In this document: positions 1 to 7,169 of the stretch, piece after piece
Position numbering within the stretch: position 1 is the first letter of the stretch
How the letters are laid out: each line of letters opens with the position of its first letter
Origin: Planctomycetota bacterium
GTDB lineage: Bacteria; Planctomycetota; Phycisphaerae; FEN-1346
Assembly (NCBI GenBank): GCA_026386995.1
Contig: JAPLMO010000374.1
Coordinates: forward strand, 1-12,407
Length of the DNA stretch: 12,407 nucleotides
Direction of reading: 5' to 3'
The notes under the pieces: model-generated
The model's database searches: none
Told to the model about the DNA's origin: nothing
Seen by the model: only the letters and a program-made list of their open reading frames with translations
Program-made: the position numbers and the translations under genes

Positions 1-926
1 GCCATGAAGTGGACCGTGCCGGTGGCAACGAACGCCCGCTCGATGTCCTCGCCGTGGACCTGGCCGGAATCGAAATCGAAGAGGTCGCGGCGGCCGAAGA
101 GCATGGCGGCGGCGACGGCCTGCCCCTCGCGGCTAGGCAGCGCATCGAGGCGGGCAAGGGTCCACCGGCGCATCGCCCCGAGCGCCCACCGCAGCCGGTC
201 GGCCCTCGGCTCGGTGACGACGACGGCCTCCCAGTGGCCCGTGCTCAGGGACGTGCGGATGCCCTGACGGCGAAGATATACGGCCGCGTCAAACGAGCCG
301 GGGTTCGTCGGCTCGCCGAACGGCATCAGCATGCCCACAACGCGGACGGCGTCGCCGAGTTCCGCCACGCCGGCGCCGGCCGGCGGCAGCGGTTCGCGGA
401 CGGTCACCCTGACGCGGCCGTCGGCGGGGAGCCAGCGCCCGTCCACGCGGACGCGGCGGGCATCGAGTAGGAAGTTGCTGCGGATGCAGAACGGCGCCTG
501 AGCGGCCTCCGCGCTGCCGCGCGCGGGCTTCTGGCCCGACGGCAGAAAGACATCGCCCGGCGGAGAACTTTGCTGCGCCGAGCGGACCATCGTCCCCTCA
601 AGCGTCACCAGCCGGGGCCACCCCGACGCCAGTCGCGCCAGGTCGTGCGGCGGCGGATCGACGCTCGCGCGGAACCGCGCGGCGCCCGCGGCGGCCAGAA
701 TCACAAGGAGCGCGGCAAGAAGCAGGCTTGCCCGTGCGCCGCGAAGACAAAGCGTGAACCACACCGCCCCCGCCGCAAGGGCCACGCCGCACCAGACGCC
801 CATGCTCCAGCCCAGGCTATCTCCGAGGAGGATGCCGATGACGAACGCAATCGCCGCCGGCACCAGGGGCTGGTAGGTGCGGACGGGTCGCGGCGCAGCA
901 GGCGGCGTTAGTGCGGCATCGGTCAC
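1..926 (-). CDS. comEC: ComEC/Rec2-family DNA uptake channel, N-terminal part (cut by window edge)
   Basis: ComEC is the inner-membrane channel that takes single-stranded DNA into the cytoplasm in natural transformation. The reading frame is open from a GTG at 926-924 to the window edge, giving 308 complete codons with no stop. An AAGAGGT Shine-Dalgarno lies 9 nt before this GTG and sets the start. An ATG at 919 is in another frame and stops after three codons. Hydrophobic segments at about residues 20-38, 42-61 and 67-83 match the N-terminal DUF4131 membrane region. The OB-fold-like stretch at about 105-240 carries the family signature NPGSFDAAVYLRRQGI (208-223). Residues 263-308 (LPSREGQAVAAAMLFG and then AFVATGTVHFMA) match the start of the Competence core, and the window ends just before the expected VSGLH. 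The missing part should hold the remaining core helices and perhaps the metallo-beta-lactamase domain. Family assignment is strong; competence of the organism is not shown. Confidence 0.9.
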   Translation of the reverse strand, partial: MTDAALTPPAAPRPVRTYQPLVPAAIAFVIGILLGDSLGWSMGVWCGVALAAGAVWFTLCLRGARASLLLAALLVILAAAGAARFRASVDPPPHDLARLASGWPRLVTLEGTMVRSAQQSSPPGDVFLPSGQKPARGSAEAAQAPFCIRSNFLLDARRVRVDGRWLPADGRVRVTVREPLPPAGAGVAELGDAVRVVGMLMPFGEPTNPGSFDAAVYLRRQGIRTSLSTGHWEAVVVTEPRADRLRWALGAMRRWTLARLDALPSREGQAVAAAMLFGRRDLFDFDSGQVHGEDIERAFVATGTVHFM

Positions 927-969
927 GTCTGGTGACCTCTTGTTAGAACTGTTGTAGTGCCAGTTACGA

Positions 970-1065
970 GGGTGGCATGGTCACGCTGTTGCGTGACCAT
1001 GTCGCACTGACGAGCCAGGCGCCGTTCGAGGCACATGGTCACGCAACAGCGTGACCATGCCACCC
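970..1065. repeat. Nested palindromic repeat A, copy 1
   Basis: Two 32-nt arms (970-1001 and 1034-1065) are perfect reverse complements around a 32-nt loop. Each arm is also a hairpin on its own: an 11-bp stem CATGGTCACGC/GCGTGACCATG closes over TGTT on the left and AACA on the right. The ends read GGGTGGCATG and CATGCCACCC. A second copy at 1870-1965 carries the same loop in reverse orientation with one mismatch. The element fills most of the gap between the PuuD-like gene and comEC. The design resembles paired REP elements (BIMEs). It could also form a strong RNA hairpin downstream of the PuuD-like gene or in the comEC leader. Confidence 0.92.
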
Positions 1066-1115
1066 GGCGCTCTACGCTGAACACGTACGGGTACGGAGAC
1101 CCACCGCGCCAAGGC

Positions 1116-1838
1116 TCAACCCTGAATCGCCCTGATATCGGCCGCCACGCGGCAGAGCGCCTGAAAGAGGGCACGATGGGGCGGCCGGTCGCACAGGTCC
1201 TCGGGGTGCCACTGGACGCCCAGAAAAAAGCGGTCCGGCGCCGGGTCCTCGATGCCCTCGATGATGCCGTCCGGGCCGCGCGCGACGATGCGCAGGTCGC
1301 GGCCCGGCTCGCGGATCGCCTGGTGATGGGTGCTGTTGACCTCCAGCGTGCCCGCGCCGACAAAACTCGCCAGGAGCGATCCGGCGCAGACTTCGGCCGC
1401 ATGCATGGCGCGGGGCCGGCCGACGCCGCCGTGGTCCACCTGGCCGCCCTTCTCGGTCGGCACATCCTGAATCAGCCGCCCGCCGCGGCTGACGGCCAGT
1501 TCCTGGCACCCCAGGCAGATGCCCAGGACCGGCAGTCGCCGCTCATCGGCCAGGGCGATGAGGCGCAGGTCCCACGCCTGGCGGCGCGGGTCGATTATGT
1601 CGGTCTGGGCGTGCGGCGCTTCGCCCCACAAGCGCGGGTCAAGGTCGCTGCCGCCCGTAAGCAGCAGTCCGTGGACGGCGGCCAGCACGTCGTCTGCCGC
1701 AACCTCATCGGCCGGCGCAAGGACAACCGGCACGCCGCCCGCCCCGGCTACGGCGTCGACGTAGGCGGCCGGGACGTGCACGCGCCGCCGGCCGTCGAGT
1801 TCGCCGAGACTTGCCGTGATGCCGATACGTGGTTTCAT
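1116..1838 (-). CDS. Gamma-glutamyl-GABA hydrolase-like class I amidotransferase (peptidase C26)
   Basis: This is a 240-residue cytosolic hydrolase of the PuuD/peptidase C26 family, whose members cleave gamma-glutamyl amide bonds, for example gamma-glutamyl-GABA in putrescine catabolism. The whole protein is one class I glutamine-amidotransferase fold. The oxyanion region LLLTGGSDLDP is at 58-68, the nucleophile elbow LGICLGCQE at 105-113 puts the catalytic Cys at 108, NSTHHQAI is at 168-175, and GVQWHPE at 207-213 supplies His211 and Glu213. The triad is complete, so the enzyme should be active. Length is normal for the family. The ATG at 1838 follows an AAGAGGT Shine-Dalgarno. Both sides are bounded by copies of palindromic repeat A. 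The amidohydrolase upstream also acts on amide bonds of amino-acid derivatives, so a shared catabolic role is possible, but the true substrate cannot be read from the sequence. No other put/puu gene is nearby. Confidence 0.88.
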   Translation of the reverse strand: MKPRIGITASLGELDGRRRVHVPAAYVDAVAGAGGVPVVLAPADEVAADDVLAAVHGLLLTGGSDLDPRLWGEAPHAQTDIIDPRRQAWDLRLIALADERRLPVLGICLGCQELAVSRGGRLIQDVPTEKGGQVDHGGVGRPRAMHAAEVCAGSLLASFVGAGTLEVNSTHHQAIREPGRDLRIVARGPDGIIEGIEDPAPDRFFLGVQWHPEDLCDRPPHRALFQALCRVAADIRAIQG

Positions 1839-1869
1839 GCCTACCTCTTGCGAGGCGCCACTGAAGCAA

Positions 1870-1965
1870 GGGTGGCATGGTCACGCTGTTGCGTGACCAT
1901 GTGCCTCGAACGGCGCCTGGCTCTTCAGTGCGACATGGTCACGCAACAGCGTGACCATGCCACCC
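1870..1965. repeat. Nested palindromic repeat A, copy 2 (inverted relative to copy 1)
   Basis: The 32-nt arms (1870-1901, 1934-1965) are identical to those of the copy at 970-1065. The 32-nt loop is the reverse complement of the other copy's loop with a single difference (CTCTTCAG here, CTCGTCAG expected). The element begins 31 bp upstream of the PuuD-like start codon and ends 5 bp from the stop codon of the amidohydrolase gene. It could therefore act as that gene's transcript end or as an mRNA-stabilising hairpin. No target-site duplication is visible. Confidence 0.92.
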
Positions 1966-1970
1966 GACCT

Positions 1971-3566
1971 TCATGCTCTTCCGCGCTTCAGGACGCGGCC
2001 GGGCAGAAGGCCGGGGTGCCGGCCGTCGGCCACGACGCGCTCACCGTTGACGAAGACGTGGCGGATGCCTTCGGGGGCAACGGCCGGCCGCTCGTACGTG
2101 GCGCGGTCGGAGATCGTCTCGCGGTCGAAGATGACTAGGTCCGCCCAGGCGCCCGCGCCCAGGCGCCCACGGTCCCTCAGGCCCACGACGTCGGCCGGCA
2201 GGCTCGTCAGCCGGCGGATCGCCTCGGGCCAGTCCATCAGTTTCTGCTCGCGCACGTACGTGCCGAGGAACCGCGCGGGCGTGCCGTAGGCCCGGGGGTG
2301 CGCCAGGCCGCTTCGGGCAGCCTCGCCGTCGGCGGGCAGGTTGCGCAGACTGGAGTCGGAGCCGATCGCAACGTACGGCTCGGCCAGGATGTCGCGCAGG
2401 TTCTCCTCGCTCATCGAGAAGTATGTGGCCGAAGCGTGCGTGTGGTGCTGGATGATGAGATCGAAGGCCACCTCCAGCGGGTCGCGGCCGGCGGCGTCGG
2501 CAAGTTGCCTGAGGTTCTTGCCGACGACGTCCTGCGGCCCATCGGGCGAGACGGACGCCACGAAAATCCGCTCGAAGTAATCGGCCTCGGGATGGCGGCC
2601 GCGGATCTCGTCAGCCAGGCGGCGGCGGGTCGTCGGGTCCGACAGGCGCGCCAGTTCCTCCTGCCGGCCGCCCGCCACCGCCCAGTTCGGCAAGAGAAGC
2701 GAATCCAGGTCCGTCATGCTCGCCAAGTACGGATACCGGTCGGCCGTAATGGCCAGGCCCTGCTCTCGCGCGGCCCGCAGACGCCGGATCGCCTCGGCGG
2801 TTTTCGGCCAGTTGGCGACGCCCGAGGCCTTCAGGTGGCTGAGTTGGCCGCGCACACCCGCGAGGCGGCAGACCTCCAGGAACTCCTCGATCGCCTCGAT
2901 AAGTTCGTTGCCCTCGTCGCGGATGTGGCTGGTGTAGTAGCCCCCCGCCTCGGCAACGCCGCGCGCCAGGTCCGCCAGTTCCTCGACGTCGGCGTAGCAA
3001 CCGGGCGGATAGATAAGGCCGGAGGAAAGGCCAAACGCGCCGGCCTCAAGCGCCTCGTCCAGCAGCCGGCGCATGCGTCGCCGCTCGCGGCCGTCGGTCG
3101 GGCGGTCGGCGTAACCAACAACGGCGGCCCGCAGCGCCCCGTGACCCGCCAGAAACGCCCGGTTGACCGCGCACGGAGCGGCCTCGGCCCGCTTGTAGAA
3201 CTCGGCGGCCGATTCCCAGTCCAGCGTCAGGCCGTAGTGCTTCCACTCGGCCTGGCGGCGGTCGCGGAACTCGTCCACCAGCGGAAACGAACTGGCCCCA
3301 CAGTTGCCCGACACGTCGGTCGTCACGCCCGCCAGGACCTTGGATTCGGCCCGCGGGTAGACCAGCGCCGAAAACTCGCTGTGACAGTGAATGTCGATGA
3401 AGCCGGGGGCGATCACAAGGCCGGCGGCGTCGAGGTCGTTGGCGCCGGGGTTCAGGTAAGGCTCGATGCGAAGGATGCGGCCGGCGGAGATGGCCATGTC
3501 GGCGCGGCGGAGACCCGATTCATCCAAAACAGAGCCCCCGCGGATAGTCCACTGGTCGGCCATCAT
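1971..3566 (-). CDS. N-acyl-D-amino-acid deacylase (D-aminoacylase, amidohydrolase superfamily)
   Basis: The predicted reaction is zinc-dependent hydrolysis of N-acyl-D-amino acids to D-amino acid plus fatty or acetic acid, in the cytoplasm. The protein has about 531 residues, slightly longer than typical D-aminoacylases. An N-terminal beta-sandwich strand region leads into the TIM barrel. With numbering from ATG 3566, the metal-site motifs are all present: DIHCHSE (HxH at 60 and 62), SGNCGASS with the bridging Cys89, TSHIRDE with His214, QLSHLKAS with His244, and AIGSDSS with Asp404. HPRAYGTPARF follows at about 423. The C-terminus LGAGAWADLVIFD and VFVNGERVV completes the sandwich. The ATG at 3566 overlaps the stop codon of the STAS gene upstream (ATGA), which implies translational coupling. 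A GTG at 3572 and an ATG at 3563 are alternatives, and no clear Shine-Dalgarno separates them. The N-acyl-D-glutamate, D-aspartate and general D-amino acid enzymes, and dihydroorotase-like relatives, cannot be told apart here. Confidence 0.88.
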   Translation of the reverse strand: MMADQWTIRGGSVLDESGLRRADMAISAGRILRIEPYLNPGANDLDAAGLVIAPGFIDIHCHSEFSALVYPRAESKVLAGVTTDVSGNCGASSFPLVDEFRDRRQAEWKHYGLTLDWESAAEFYKRAEAAPCAVNRAFLAGHGALRAAVVGYADRPTDGRERRRMRRLLDEALEAGAFGLSSGLIYPPGCYADVEELADLARGVAEAGGYYTSHIRDEGNELIEAIEEFLEVCRLAGVRGQLSHLKASGVANWPKTAEAIRRLRAAREQGLAITADRYPYLASMTDLDSLLLPNWAVAGGRQEELARLSDPTTRRRLADEIRGRHPEADYFERIFVASVSPDGPQDVVGKNLRQLADAAGRDPLEVAFDLIIQHHTHASATYFSMSEENLRDILAEPYVAIGSDSSLRNLPADGEAARSGLAHPRAYGTPARFLGTYVREQKLMDWPEAIRRLTSLPADVVGLRDRGRLGAGAWADLVIFDRETISDRATYERPAVAPEGIRHVFVNGERVVADGRHPGLLPGRVLKRGRA

Positions 3567-3937
3567 TCGCACCGCAGCGCGGCGAGGGCCTCCTCAACGG
3601 TCGGGAAGACCGGCATCACATCACTGAGCCGCACGGTCTCGATGACCCGTGCGACATCTCCCTCCAGGCCGGCCACGGCGAACGGGTAGCCGCGCGGCTC
3701 AAGGTGCGCCCAGATGTTGGTCACGAGGCCCACGGCGGCGCTGGTCCGGAACTTGACGTCCGAGAGGTCCAGCACGAAAGAGGCCCCTGCTCCGGCGGCC
3801 TCGATGGCTTGGCGGATATGGTGACCGAGTTGCTCCAGGGTCTCCGCGCGGTAGACCTCCGGCAGCCGGATGCTGATGACGCGTATCCGGCCGTCGTCGC
3901 GGCATTCGAGGAGCGGTTTGACCGTGCGTTCGGACAT
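3563..3937 (-). CDS. STAS-domain protein, anti-sigma factor antagonist-like (second of a pair)
   Basis: This 124-residue single-domain protein has the STAS fold of SpoIIAA/RsbV-type anti-sigma antagonists. Those proteins bind a partner-switching kinase unless phosphorylated on a conserved serine. The beta strand and helix start FVLDLSDVKFRTSAAVGLV (54-72) match the family's LDLSxVxxxDSxGLxxL signature. Ser66 sits at the phosphoacceptor position, although the usual Asp or Ser before it is Thr65. The end, TVEEALAAL, is the typical STAS terminal helix. The gene starts 13 bp after the preceding STAS gene with only a weak GGAAA ribosome site, and its TGA overlaps the start of the amidohydrolase gene. 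It is clearly transcribed with both. No anti-sigma kinase, PP2C phosphatase or sigma factor lies in the window, so its partner is unknown. It could work in a stressosome-like or other STAS complex instead. Confidence 0.85.
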   Translation of the reverse strand: MSERTVKPLLECRDDGRIRVISIRLPEVYRAETLEQLGHHIRQAIEAAGAGASFVLDLSDVKFRTSAAVGLVTNIWAHLEPRGYPFAVAGLEGDVARVIETVRLSDVMPVFPTVEEALAALRCE

Positions 3938-3950
3938 GATCGTTTCCGGC

Positions 3951-4313
3951 CTACAGGTTCTTCCGGAACGCTTCCAGGGCGCCGGGGGCGTCGTTATAAA
4001 TATCGAAGACGGTGTCCAGTTTGGTGATGCGGAAGACCTCCATCACCTCGGGGTGGATGCCGGCCAGTTTCAGCCGGCCCTTGCGCTGCATGATGCGGCG
4101 CTTGAGGCCGATGAGCATGCCGAGGGCGTTCGACGAGAGGTACCCGACGCGGTCGAAGTCGAAGAGGAACTTCGCCTCGGCGGACTTCTCGATGGCCTCC
4201 TTCAGGCTAGCCGACATGCGGTCGATGGTGGAGGCGTCGAGAATGTGGGTCTGCTGAAAAGCCAGGACCTTGACGCCGTCGACACTGAGGGTGGAATAAA
4301 ATTCGTCTGACAT
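3951..4313 (-). CDS. STAS-domain protein, anti-sigma factor antagonist-like (first of a pair)
   Basis: This 120-residue STAS protein is the first gene of the operon. The frame extends upstream to an ATG at 4442. The start at 4313 is preferred because a GGAGG Shine-Dalgarno lies 10 nt before it, the protein then begins directly with the first STAS strand (MSDEFYSTLSVDGVKVLAF), and the extension would run through the predicted promoter. The core FLFDFDRVGYLSSNALGMLI (49-68) is a canonical antagonist signature with Ser60/Ser61 at the phosphorylation site. KGRLKLAGIHPEVMEVFRIT and LDTVFDIY follow, as in RsbV/SpoIIAA relatives. It should function in the cytoplasm as a phosphorylation-controlled switch protein. 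It resembles the following STAS protein only distantly, so the pair is either an old duplication or two separate recruits. Partner proteins are not encoded nearby. Confidence 0.88.
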   Translation of the reverse strand: MSDEFYSTLSVDGVKVLAFQQTHILDASTIDRMSASLKEAIEKSAEAKFLFDFDRVGYLSSNALGMLIGLKRRIMQRKGRLKLAGIHPEVMEVFRITKLDTVFDIYNDAPGALEAFRKNL

Positions 4314-4376
4314 CGCTGGAATGCCTCCGTTTGGGTCAACCGGCCGCAGCGGATACCCCGCCCGGCAACAGTGCGT

Positions 4377-4405
4377 ATTGTGGCAGCCGCAGGGCGAAGT
4401 GTCAA
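4377..4405 (-). promoter_or_regulatory. Sigma70-type promoter for the STAS-STAS-amidohydrolase operon
   Basis: On the minus strand a perfect TTGACA (4405-4400) is followed after 17 bp by CACAAT (4382-4377), which matches TATAAT at four of six bases. The expected transcript start near 4370 leaves a leader of about 57 nt before the ATG at 4313, including its GGAGG site. The same -10 sequence and spacing occur in the promoter at 11706-11734. Confidence 0.65.
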
Positions 4406-4449
4406 CAACTACCCATGCGGTTTGCGACGCTCTTCCCGTCAACGGTCGC

Positions 4450-4500
4450 AGTCGCCAAGGCGACTTAATGACCGTCGCCGTGTGCGGCGACGGCTAAACG
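4450..4500. repeat. REP-like hairpin B, singlet, with an adjacent short hairpin
   Basis: Two hairpins stand side by side. AGTCGCC-AA-GGCGACT (4450-4465) is a 7-bp stem. The second (4472-4493) is a 9-bp stem CCGTCGCCG/CGGCGACGG with a TGTG loop. Bases 4466-4500 are an exact reverse complement of 7857-7891, so this is a dispersed element with the conserved outer end CGTTTAG when read on the minus strand. It lies 20 bp beyond the stop of mutS, so it may form the 3' end of that transcript, although no T-run follows. The rest of the gap 4314-4520 holds the STAS promoter and leader, plus a short CGTCCCTA direct repeat (4516-4531) overlapping the mutS stop. Confidence 0.85.
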
Positions 4501-4520
4501 TTGCCTGCGTCTCTTCGTCC

Positions 4521-7103
4521 CTACGTCCCTAATCCGTCTTTGAGTTCTTTCAGTTTGGCCAGCGCCTCCAGCGGCGTCATGCGGTCGAGGTCCAGGCGCT
4601 TCAGTTCCGCGACGAACGCCGACCCGGCGCCCTCGAAGAACGTCAGTTGCACCGTGCGAACCGACGGCCCCGGCGTGGCAGGCGAGATGCGCGGCTTGCC
4701 GGAGGGGTCGAGGTGGGCGGCCTCCAGTTGCGACAAAATCTCCCGTGCACGGTCGACCACTTCTTTCGGCACGCCCGCCAGCCGGGCCACGTGGACGCCG
4801 TAACTCTTGTCCGTCCCGCCGGCGATAATCTTGTGGAGGAATACGACCTGGTCCTGCCACTCGCGGACGGCGACGTTGAAGTTCGCGACACCCTCCAGGA
4901 TTTCCGCCAACTCGGTGAGTTCGTGGTAGTGCGTCGCAAAGAGCGTGCGGCAGCCTATGCCGCGCGCGATGTGCTCCGTGGCCGCCCACGCCAGCGCCAC
5001 GCCGTCGAAGGTGCTCGTGCCGCGACCCACCTCGTCGAGAATCACGAGGCTGCGGGCGGTGGCGTTATTGAGGATGTTGGCCGTCTCGGTCATCTCGACC
5101 ATGAAAGTCGACCGGCCGCGCGCCAGTTCGTCGGCCGCGCCCACACGCGTAAAGATGCGGTCCACCAGGCCCACCGTGGCGCTTCGGGCCGGCAGGTACG
5201 AACCCATGTGGGCCATGAGGGCCAGCAGGGCCACCTGGCGGATGTACGTCGACTTGCCGGCCATGTTCGGCCCCGTGATGAGTCCCACGCGCGGCGCCTC
5301 GCCGCCCAACAGGACGTCGTTCGGCACGAACTCCGAGCCGAGAATCTGCTCCAGCACGGGGTGCTTGCCGTCGCGGATGTCGAGCACCGGCTCATCGACG
5401 ATGCGCGGCCGGGTGTAGCCGCGATCCGAGGCCACGCGCGCCAGCGCCAGAAGCACGTCCAGCCGCGCGAGGGCGTCGGCGGTCTTCTGGAGCCGCGGAA
5501 TCTCGGCGGCCACGCGCAGGCGCACCTCCTCGAACAACCGGGCCTCAAGCGCCTTGGCCTTCTCCTCGGCCGAGAGGACTTCCGTCTCGTGCTCCTTCAG
5601 TTGCGGCGTGATGTACCGCTCGGCCGACTTGATGGTCTGCTTGCGCATGTACTCGGCCGGCACGCGCTCGCGGTGCGTATTAGTGATCTCGATATAATAG
5701 CCGAAAACCTTGTTGAAGCCGACCTTGAGCGTGGGAATGCCGGTGCGCCGGATCTCGCCGGCCTGGAACTCGGCCAGCCACTTGGCGCCCGAGGAGCCGA
5801 CGTTGCGCAGGCGGTCGACCTCGGCGTTGTAGCCGGACTTGATGATGCCGCCGTCGGCCAGTTTCAGCGGGGCGTCGGCGGCGATGGCGGCGACCAGAAG
5901 TTCCCGCACGTCGCCCAGGAGGTCCAGGCCGGCCTCGATTTCGGCCAAAAGGTCGCTCTGCCGCGCAGTGAGGCGGGCCTTCACGGCCGGAATCTGGGCG
6001 AGCGTCTTGCCGAGGGCCAGCATGTCGCGCGGCCCGGCGCGGCTGGTGGCCACGCGGCCGACGATGCGTTCGATGTCGCTCGTGTCGGCCAGGTGCCTGG
6101 TGAGTTCCAGCCTGAGTTCCCGCGCCGCCAGGAGTTCCTCGATCGCCCCGAGTCGGGCCTCGATCGCCTCGCGCCGCGTAAGAGGACAAAGAATCCACTG
6201 CCTCAGCAGCCGCGCGCCGGCGGCCGTGGTCGTCCGGTCGAGGACCGCCAGGAGGCTGTTCTCGCGGCGGCGGTCGCGCAGGGTCTCGACGAGTTCCAAA
6301 CTTCGCTGCGTCGTCTCGTCAAGATGGAGCCACCGGCCGCTCTCGACACGTTCGATGCGGCGGATGTGGGCGCAACTCGTCCGCTGGGTCTCCTGGAGAT
6401 AATCTATGACCGCCCCTGCGGCCGATATGCCACACACGAGGTCCGCCACCCCGAAGCCGTCGAGCGACGCGGCCGCGAAGTGCGCCAGGAGCAGCCGCTC
6501 GGCCTCATCGCGGTCGAAGACGAAGGACGACCGCTCGGAGACAAGCGCCCCGGTGGCCTCGCGGATGGCCGCAACCAGGTCGGCGGCGGCCTCTGCCGCG
6601 CCCTCGGCCATCAGGCACTCGCGCGGCCGGAGGCGCGTCAGTTCGTCCAGGAGGGCCGTGCGTGCAAGGTCGCGCGCGAAAAACGCGCCGGTCGAAAGGT
6701 CCACCCACGCCAGGCCCGCCTTCTGGCCGTCCAAGTGCACCGCCGCAAGGTAGTTGTTCTCCTTGTCCTCCAGGAGGGCATCGTCGGTCAGCGTGCCGGG
6801 GGTGACGAGGCGCGTGATGTCGCGTTTGACGAGGCCCTTGGCAAGGGCCGGGTCCTCTATCTGGTCGCAGATGGCCACGCGGTAACCCGCGCGGATCATC
6901 TTTGCCAGGTACGTGTCGAGGGCGTGGTACGGCACGCCGGCCATCGGCACGGCCCCCTCGCCCTTGGACCGGCTCGTCAGGGCCAGGCCGAGCACCTTGG
7001 AGGCCGTGCGGGCGTCCTCATAGAACATCTCGTAGAAGTCGCCCATGCGGAAGAAGAGGATGGCGTCGGGATACTGGGCCTTGAGGCGTTTGTATTGCTG
7101 CAT
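4521..7103 (-). CDS. mutS: DNA mismatch repair protein MutS
   Basis: MutS recognises mismatched or looped bases in DNA and starts repair through ATP-dependent clamp formation. The protein has 860 residues, normal for MutS1. The mismatch-reading motif GDFYE is at 21-25 with Phe23 and Glu25. The connector, lever and clamp domains occupy about 100-590, including FNKVFGYYIEITN (463-475). The ATPase has Walker A GPNMAGKST (611-619), Walker B LVILDE (686-691), the signature region EVGRGTSTFDG and the ATHYHEL loop (723-729). QLTFF at 819-823 looks like a sliding-clamp binding site, and TPLEALAKLKELKD near the end matches the C-terminal oligomerisation segment. ATG 7103 is the first canonical start. 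However, the five in-frame codons before it encode ITTPA, matching the TPMMQQY seen at this place in relatives, so translation may begin upstream at a non-standard codon. The gene follows the lipoprotein gene by 66 bp. No mutL is in the window. Confidence 0.98.
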   Translation of the reverse strand: MQQYKRLKAQYPDAILFFRMGDFYEMFYEDARTASKVLGLALTSRSKGEGAVPMAGVPYHALDTYLAKMIRAGYRVAICDQIEDPALAKGLVKRDITRLVTPGTLTDDALLEDKENNYLAAVHLDGQKAGLAWVDLSTGAFFARDLARTALLDELTRLRPRECLMAEGAAEAAADLVAAIREATGALVSERSSFVFDRDEAERLLLAHFAAASLDGFGVADLVCGISAAGAVIDYLQETQRTSCAHIRRIERVESGRWLHLDETTQRSLELVETLRDRRRENSLLAVLDRTTTAAGARLLRQWILCPLTRREAIEARLGAIEELLAARELRLELTRHLADTSDIERIVGRVATSRAGPRDMLALGKTLAQIPAVKARLTARQSDLLAEIEAGLDLLGDVRELLVAAIAADAPLKLADGGIIKSGYNAEVDRLRNVGSSGAKWLAEFQAGEIRRTGIPTLKVGFNKVFGYYIEITNTHRERVPAEYMRKQTIKSAERYITPQLKEHETEVLSAEEKAKALEARLFEEVRLRVAAEIPRLQKTADALARLDVLLALARVASDRGYTRPRIVDEPVLDIRDGKHPVLEQILGSEFVPNDVLLGGEAPRVGLITGPNMAGKSTYIRQVALLALMAHMGSYLPARSATVGLVDRIFTRVGAADELARGRSTFMVEMTETANILNNATARSLVILDEVGRGTSTFDGVALAWAATEHIARGIGCRTLFATHYHELTELAEILEGVANFNVAVREWQDQVVFLHKIIAGGTDKSYGVHVARLAGVPKEVVDRAREILSQLEAAHLDPSGKPRISPATPGPSVRTVQLTFFEGAGSAFVAELKRLDLDRMTPLEALAKLKELKDGLGT

Positions 7104-7169
7104 CGCGGGGGTAGTAATAAAGGGCTCATCATTCCGACGCGGCGCGGATGCAGCTGTGACGCGCGCGGC

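Noticed and set aside
9..470. Plus-strand open frame at the left edge
   Set aside because: The opposite strand encodes a convincing ComEC N-terminus with family signatures, so this is a shadow.
927..969. TGGCAC upstream of comEC as a sigma54 promoter
   Set aside because: A -24-like TGGCAC is present on the minus strand, but the -12 TTGC is absent at the required spacing.
2298..3689. Open frame of 463 codons on the plus strand
   Set aside because: It is antisense to the amidohydrolase gene, which has a full set of metal ligands. The plus-strand product has no recognisable motif.
4314..4442. Possible 43-residue N-terminal extension of the first STAS protein
   Set aside because: It is Cys/Pro-rich and unlike STAS proteins, it overlaps the TTGACA/CACAAT promoter, and the internal ATG at 4313 has a proper ribosome site.
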